The position numbers and the translations under genes were made by a program. A model generated the notes under the pieces. That model made no database searches and was not told the origin of the DNA. It saw nothing but the letters and a program-made list of their open reading frames with translations. 8,672 nucleotides of DNA from Terriglobales bacterium (GTDB lineage Bacteria > Acidobacteriota > Terriglobia > Terriglobales > Acidobacteriaceae), in NCBI GenBank assembly GCA_015655365.1, contig JAATFE010000239.1:1-8672 (forward strand), given 5' to 3'. The first letter of the stretch is position 1. Each line of letters starts with the position of its first letter. Below are positions 6,264 to 8,672 of the stretch, one piece after another.

Positions 6264-6373
6264 TCATCTAACCAGAGTCAGTATATAGGACTCGCGAACC
6301 GGTCCAGGAGAACCAGGAAAATCGAGGTCTGCCGGAGCTGGCGAGCCCATCGCCGACCTCGTACAATATCCCT
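6264..6373. promoter_or_regulatory. Divergent control region between the efflux operon and queF
   Basis: This 110-bp gap must carry promoters for both directions. On the minus strand, TATACT at 6280-6285 matches five of six -10 bases, about 16 nt from the adaptor ATG; no clear -35 is seen. On the plus strand, TACAAT at 6362-6367 is a -10-like box 6 nt before the queF ATG. An inverted repeat, CGAGGTC (6323-6329) with GACCTCG (6355-6361), ends right at that box, and an inner repeat, GGCGA/TCGCC (6340-6344/6350-6354), sits inside it. This looks like an operator for queF. Confidence 0.5.
6362..6367 (+). promoter_or_regulatory. -10-like box of queF at leaderless spacing
   Basis: TACAAT lies 6 nt before the queF ATG, so transcription would be expected to start at or very near the A of the start codon. 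There is no ribosome-binding sequence upstream. At the -35 distance (6339-6344, TGGCGA) only three of six bases match. Confidence 0.5.
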
Positions 6374-6778
6374 ATGTCTCTCGAACCACGCTATACCGAT
6401 ACCCACGCCAAGGCCGGCCTCGACTTTGCTTTCCCCCCCATTGAGACCTGGCAAAACCAGTTTCCCGGCTACGAGATCCTCATCGACGACCCGGAGATGA
6501 CCTCCGTCTGCCCCAAGACCGGTCTGCCCGACTTCGGCATCCTCACCATCCGCTACATGCCGCGCCAGCGCTGCCTGGAGCTGAAATCTCTCAAAGAGTA
6601 CCTGTTTTGCTATCGCAACCTGGGCATTTTTCAGGAGAACATCGTCAACCAGGTCCTGGAAGACGTGGTCAAGGCCACCGATCCGGTCTGGGCTGTGGTT
6701 CGTGGCGAGTTCCGTCCCCGCGGTGGCATCGGCACCACCGTCGAAGCCCGCTGGCCCCGCCCGGCAGGGCAAGCCTGA
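6374..6778 (+). CDS. queF: QueF, NADPH-dependent 7-cyano-7-deazaguanine reductase
   Basis: Cytosolic enzyme that reduces the nitrile of preQ0 to the aminomethyl group of preQ1, using NADPH, in queuosine tRNA-modification synthesis. The protein has 134 residues, fitting the short one-domain QueF type rather than the long two-domain type. Seen in the sequence: catalytic Cys46 within SVCPKTG and Asp53 in PDFG (the thioimide-forming Cys and proton-donor Asp in the family); the QueF motif ELKSLKEY (69-76) for cofactor and substrate binding; RNLGIFQEN (81-89), where E88 matches the substrate-binding Glu and the His found just before it in Bacillus QueF is Gln; and PRGGI (115-119). The ATG has no Shine-Dalgarno sequence but a -10-like TACAAT 6 nt upstream, suggesting a leaderless mRNA. 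No other queuosine gene is in the window. Confidence 0.96.
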   Translation: MSLEPRYTDTHAKAGLDFAFPPIETWQNQFPGYEILIDDPEMTSVCPKTGLPDFGILTIRYMPRQRCLELKSLKEYLFCYRNLGIFQENIVNQVLEDVVKATDPVWAVVRGEFRPRGGIGTTVEARWPRPAGQA

Positions 6779-6868
6779 CTCCGCAAGACCGCACAAATCG
6801 GGCCTAACTCGCACTCCCTTTAAGGGATTGTTCAAGAACTTCCAGCGAAAATGCGGTACTCTGGGGCG
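6779..6868. other. 90-bp gap between queF and the ABC ATPase
   Basis: No gene is visible. It contains an odd palindrome, TCCCTT-T-AAGGGA (6815-6827), which as RNA could form a 4-bp GC-rich stem followed by TTGTT, a weak terminator candidate for queF. Directly after it is a short dyad, GTTC-AA-GAAC (6830-6839). Both are upstream of the ABC operon start and could equally be regulator sites. Confidence 0.4.
6857..6862 (+). promoter_or_regulatory. -10-like box of the ABC exporter operon at leaderless spacing
   Basis: TACTCT, preceded by G as in the queF box, ends 6 nt before ATG 6869. The spacing equals that of queF. It fits the TAnnnT pattern known from leaderless genes in other bacteria, and it argues for the start at 6869 over the in-frame ATG at 6851. 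Confidence 0.4.
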
Positions 6869-7882
6869 ATGACAGACCGGACAGACACCCTCGGCTCACT
6901 CGCCGCCTCCGAGCCGCGGACCCAGGCCAACGGCCCCTCCCTGAAGCTGAGCGGCGTCCGCAAGGCCTTTGCGGACGTGCAGGCCGTGGATGGCCTGGAC
7001 CTCGAGGTGGCGTGCGGCGAGTGCTTCGGCCTGCTGGGGCCAAATGGCGCCGGAAAAACCACGACCATCGAGATTTGCGAAGGCCTCACCGATCCCGACA
7101 GCGGCACCGTCGAATTGCTCGGTCTGAACTGGGGCACCGGTTCCCGCGAACTCCGCCAGCGCATCGGCATCCAGCTCCAGGAAACCCAGTTTCCCGACAA
7201 AATGACCGTGGAAGAGACCCTGCGGATGTTCCGCAGCTTCTTCAAGCGCGGAATCTCGATCGAGGAGTCCATCCGGACCGCCCAACTGGAAGAGAAACGC
7301 ACCTCCCGGGTCGGAGGCCTTTCCGGTGGCCAAAAGCAGCGCCTCGCCATGGCCTGTGCCCTGGTGGGCAATCCCGAACTGCTTTTTCTCGATGAGCCGA
7401 CCACCGGCCTCGATCCCCAGGCGCGCCGCCACCTATGGGATCTCGTCGAGCGCCTCAAGGATGCGGGCCGCACCATCATCCTGACCACGCACTATATGGA
7501 CGAGGCGGAGCGCCTCTGTGGCCGCGTGGCCATCATGGATCACGGCAAGGTCATAGCTCTGGGAACGCCGCAGCAGTTGATAGCCGCGGTCGGCGGCGAG
7601 GATATCGTCGAGTTCGCCGTCGGCAGCGGGGAGCCCGGCGCTCCTGAATCCGGTCATGCCGTGGTCGATGCGGCTGAGCTGACGGCAATTCCGAGCGTAC
7701 AGTCGCACCGCGTCGAGGACGGCCTGCACCAGCTTTCCGTCAGCGAACTGCATACCGCGGTGCCGGGCATCTTTGCCGCGCTGCGCGCCCAGGGCCTTCA
7801 TCTCAGCGAGTTTCGCACCCACTCGGCCACCCTCGAAGACGTCTTTGTGCGCTTGACGGGAAGGAATCTGCGCGATGAGTAG
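6869..7882 (+). CDS. ABC-2 type exporter, ATP-binding subunit
   Basis: ATPase that powers an ABC-2 exporter at the inner face of the membrane, 337 residues from the chosen start. All nucleotide-binding motifs are intact: Walker A GPNGAGKT (57-64), a Q-loop in QLQETQ (102-107), signature LSGGQ (151-155), Walker B LLFLDEP (171-177) with catalytic E176, D-loop at 181-182, and switch His208 in TTH. Residues from about 245 form the extra C-terminal domain usual for drug- or lipid-type ABC-2 ATPases, ending in TLEDVFVRLTGR. An in-frame ATG at 6851 would add six residues, but the TACTCT box 6 nt before 6869 favours the shorter form. The permease gene overlaps the last 8 nt, so the two are co-translated. 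It resembles multidrug, YbhF-like and NodI-like exporters; the substrate cannot be told. Confidence 0.93.
   Translation: MTDRTDTLGSLAASEPRTQANGPSLKLSGVRKAFADVQAVDGLDLEVACGECFGLLGPNGAGKTTTIEICEGLTDPDSGTVELLGLNWGTGSRELRQRIGIQLQETQFPDKMTVEETLRMFRSFFKRGISIEESIRTAQLEEKRTSRVGGLSGGQKQRLAMACALVGNPELLFLDEPTTGLDPQARRHLWDLVERLKDAGRTIILTTHYMDEAERLCGRVAIMDHGKVIALGTPQQLIAAVGGEDIVEFAVGSGEPGAPESGHAVVDAAELTAIPSVQSHRVEDGLHQLSVSELHTAVPGIFAALRAQGLHLSEFRTHSATLEDVFVRLTGRNLRDE
7858..7865 (+). promoter_or_regulatory. Ribosome binding site of the ABC-2 permease
   Basis: GGGAAGGA lies 9 nt before the ATG at 7875, inside the last codons of the ATPase gene. It supports this start and the 8-nt overlap. Confidence 0.6.
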
Positions 7883-8672
7883 CTTTGAAGCGAGCAGCCT
7901 CTATCAACTCACCATGACGCGCTTTCGCCTGATTTTGCGCGAGCCCGAGGCCATTTTCTGGATCTTCATCTTTCCCATCCTGCTCGCCGTCGGGCTGGGA
8001 ATTGCCTTCCGCAACCGCCCGGCCGACGTGCTCCAGGTGGGCGCAACCACCACCCAGCTTACTCAGGCCTTGGCCGCGGATACGGGCCTCACCGCTGCCA
8101 CTATGAACGAGGCGGAGGGAGCTCGTGCCTTGGCCACAGGCAATATCCTCCTTCTGGCCGTTCAAACGCCGGACGGAGCCGTCTACAAATACGACGATAC
8201 CAATCCCAATGCGCGCAACGCCCGCCTGCTCGCCGATCGCGCCATTCAAACCGCGGCCGGCCGCCGCGATGCCGTTCATGCGCGGAACCAGTTAGTGCAT
8301 GAGACTGGTTCGCGCTACATCGACTTCGTAATCCCCGGCCTGCTTGGCATGAACCTGATGGGCTCGGCCATGTGGGGCCTGGGTTTTTCCATCGTCGAAG
8401 CCCGTCAAAAGAAGCTGCTCAAGCGCTTGGTCGCCTCGCCCATGCCGCGCTGGCAATATCTCGCGTCCTTCTTGCTCTCCCGGCTGGCCATGCTGGTCAT
8501 CGAGGTGCTTGCTTTCCTTGGCTTCGCAAAGGTGGCCTTCGGTGTGCCGTTTCGCGGCTCGCTGTGGGAACTTGCTTTCCTCTGCATCCTCACCTCGCTG
8601 GCCTTTTCCGCGATTGGCTTGTTGGTCTCTTCCCGGGCCAAAACCATGGAAGCCGTCTCGGGGCTGATGAAC
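7875..8672 (+). CDS. ABC-2 type exporter permease, partial (runs off right edge)
   Basis: Membrane subunit that forms the export path with the ATPase just upstream. The first 266 residues are present and the frame is open to the last base, so the 3' end is missing. Layout: a cytoplasmic amphipathic start (R16, R18, R22); a first membrane helix at about 27-45 (FWIFIFPILLAVGLG); a periplasmic domain of about 100 residues (46-148); then helices at about 149-173, 196-219 and 230-253. A basic cytoplasmic loop, RQKKLLKRL (177-185), followed by SPM (188-190) is typical of ABC-2 permeases where they meet the ATPase. The large loop after helix 1 places it with YhhJ/YbhS/YbhR-type permeases rather than the short NodJ type. 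At least two more helices would be expected beyond the edge. Confidence 0.9.
   Translation, partial: MSSFEASSLYQLTMTRFRLILREPEAIFWIFIFPILLAVGLGIAFRNRPADVLQVGATTTQLTQALAADTGLTAATMNEAEGARALATGNILLLAVQTPDGAVYKYDDTNPNARNARLLADRAIQTAAGRRDAVHARNQLVHETGSRYIDFVIPGLLGMNLMGSAMWGLGFSIVEARQKKLLKRLVASPMPRWQYLASFLLSRLAMLVIEVLAFLGFAKVAFGVPFRGSLWELAFLCILTSLAFSAIGLLVSSRAKTMEAVSGLMN

Noticed and set aside
6264..6373. preQ1 riboswitch upstream of queF
   Set aside because: I looked for the short hairpin with an A-rich tail and downstream pairing; none is seen, and the -10-like box 6 nt from the ATG leaves no room for a leader.
6278..6835. Minus-strand open frame of 185 codons covering queF
   Set aside because: queF on the plus strand is certain by its motifs and catalytic residues; the opposite frame has no recognisable feature.
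8405..8647. Minus-strand open frame of 80 codons at the right edge
   Set aside because: It lies wholly within the ABC-2 permease, whose membrane segments and basic loop are clear on the plus strand.

Overview
This is a GC-rich bacterial chromosome fragment whose gene content and gene style fit Acidobacteriota best. The reasons are a HpnJ-type radical SAM protein, an adaptor-TPR-TolC efflux operon, a one-domain QueF, and start codons with a -10-like hexamer 6-7 nt upstream, which suggests leaderless mRNAs. The phylum is an inference from gene style and cannot be proved from this window.

Minus strand, right to left from 6263 to 2: an HlyD/RND-type membrane-fusion protein (6263-5025), a secreted TPR protein (5028-4036) and a TolC-family outer-membrane protein (4039-2681) are joined by 4-nt stop/start overlaps, so they read as one operon. 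A 95-bp gap with a perfect 11-bp inverted repeat follows, then a B12-binding-type radical SAM protein matching HpnJ of hopanoid side-chain synthesis (2585-1104). After a strong hairpin and a 245-bp gap rich in inverted repeats come two overlapping half-size EamA/SMR-like transporters (858-406 and 409-2), probably subunits of one heterodimer.

Plus strand, left to right from 6374: queF (preQ0 reductase, queuosine synthesis) diverges from the efflux operon across a 110-bp control region. It is followed by an ABC-2 type exporter, with an ATPase (6869-7882) overlapping a permease that runs off the right edge (7875-8672, partial).

How the genes may work together: the adaptor and TolC proteins form the periplasmic and outer-membrane parts of a tripartite exporter, but no inner-membrane pump is encoded with them. 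The nearby ABC-2 exporter is one possible partner. HpnJ next to a paired EamA transporter, with no other hopanoid gene in view, hints at lipid head-group modification and transport, but this is inference. No CRISPR array, tRNA, rRNA, insertion sequence or phage gene was seen. I see no clearly undescribed system. The points most worth following are the repeat-rich non-coding segments, the leaderless-type starts, the pumpless efflux operon and the isolated HpnJ.
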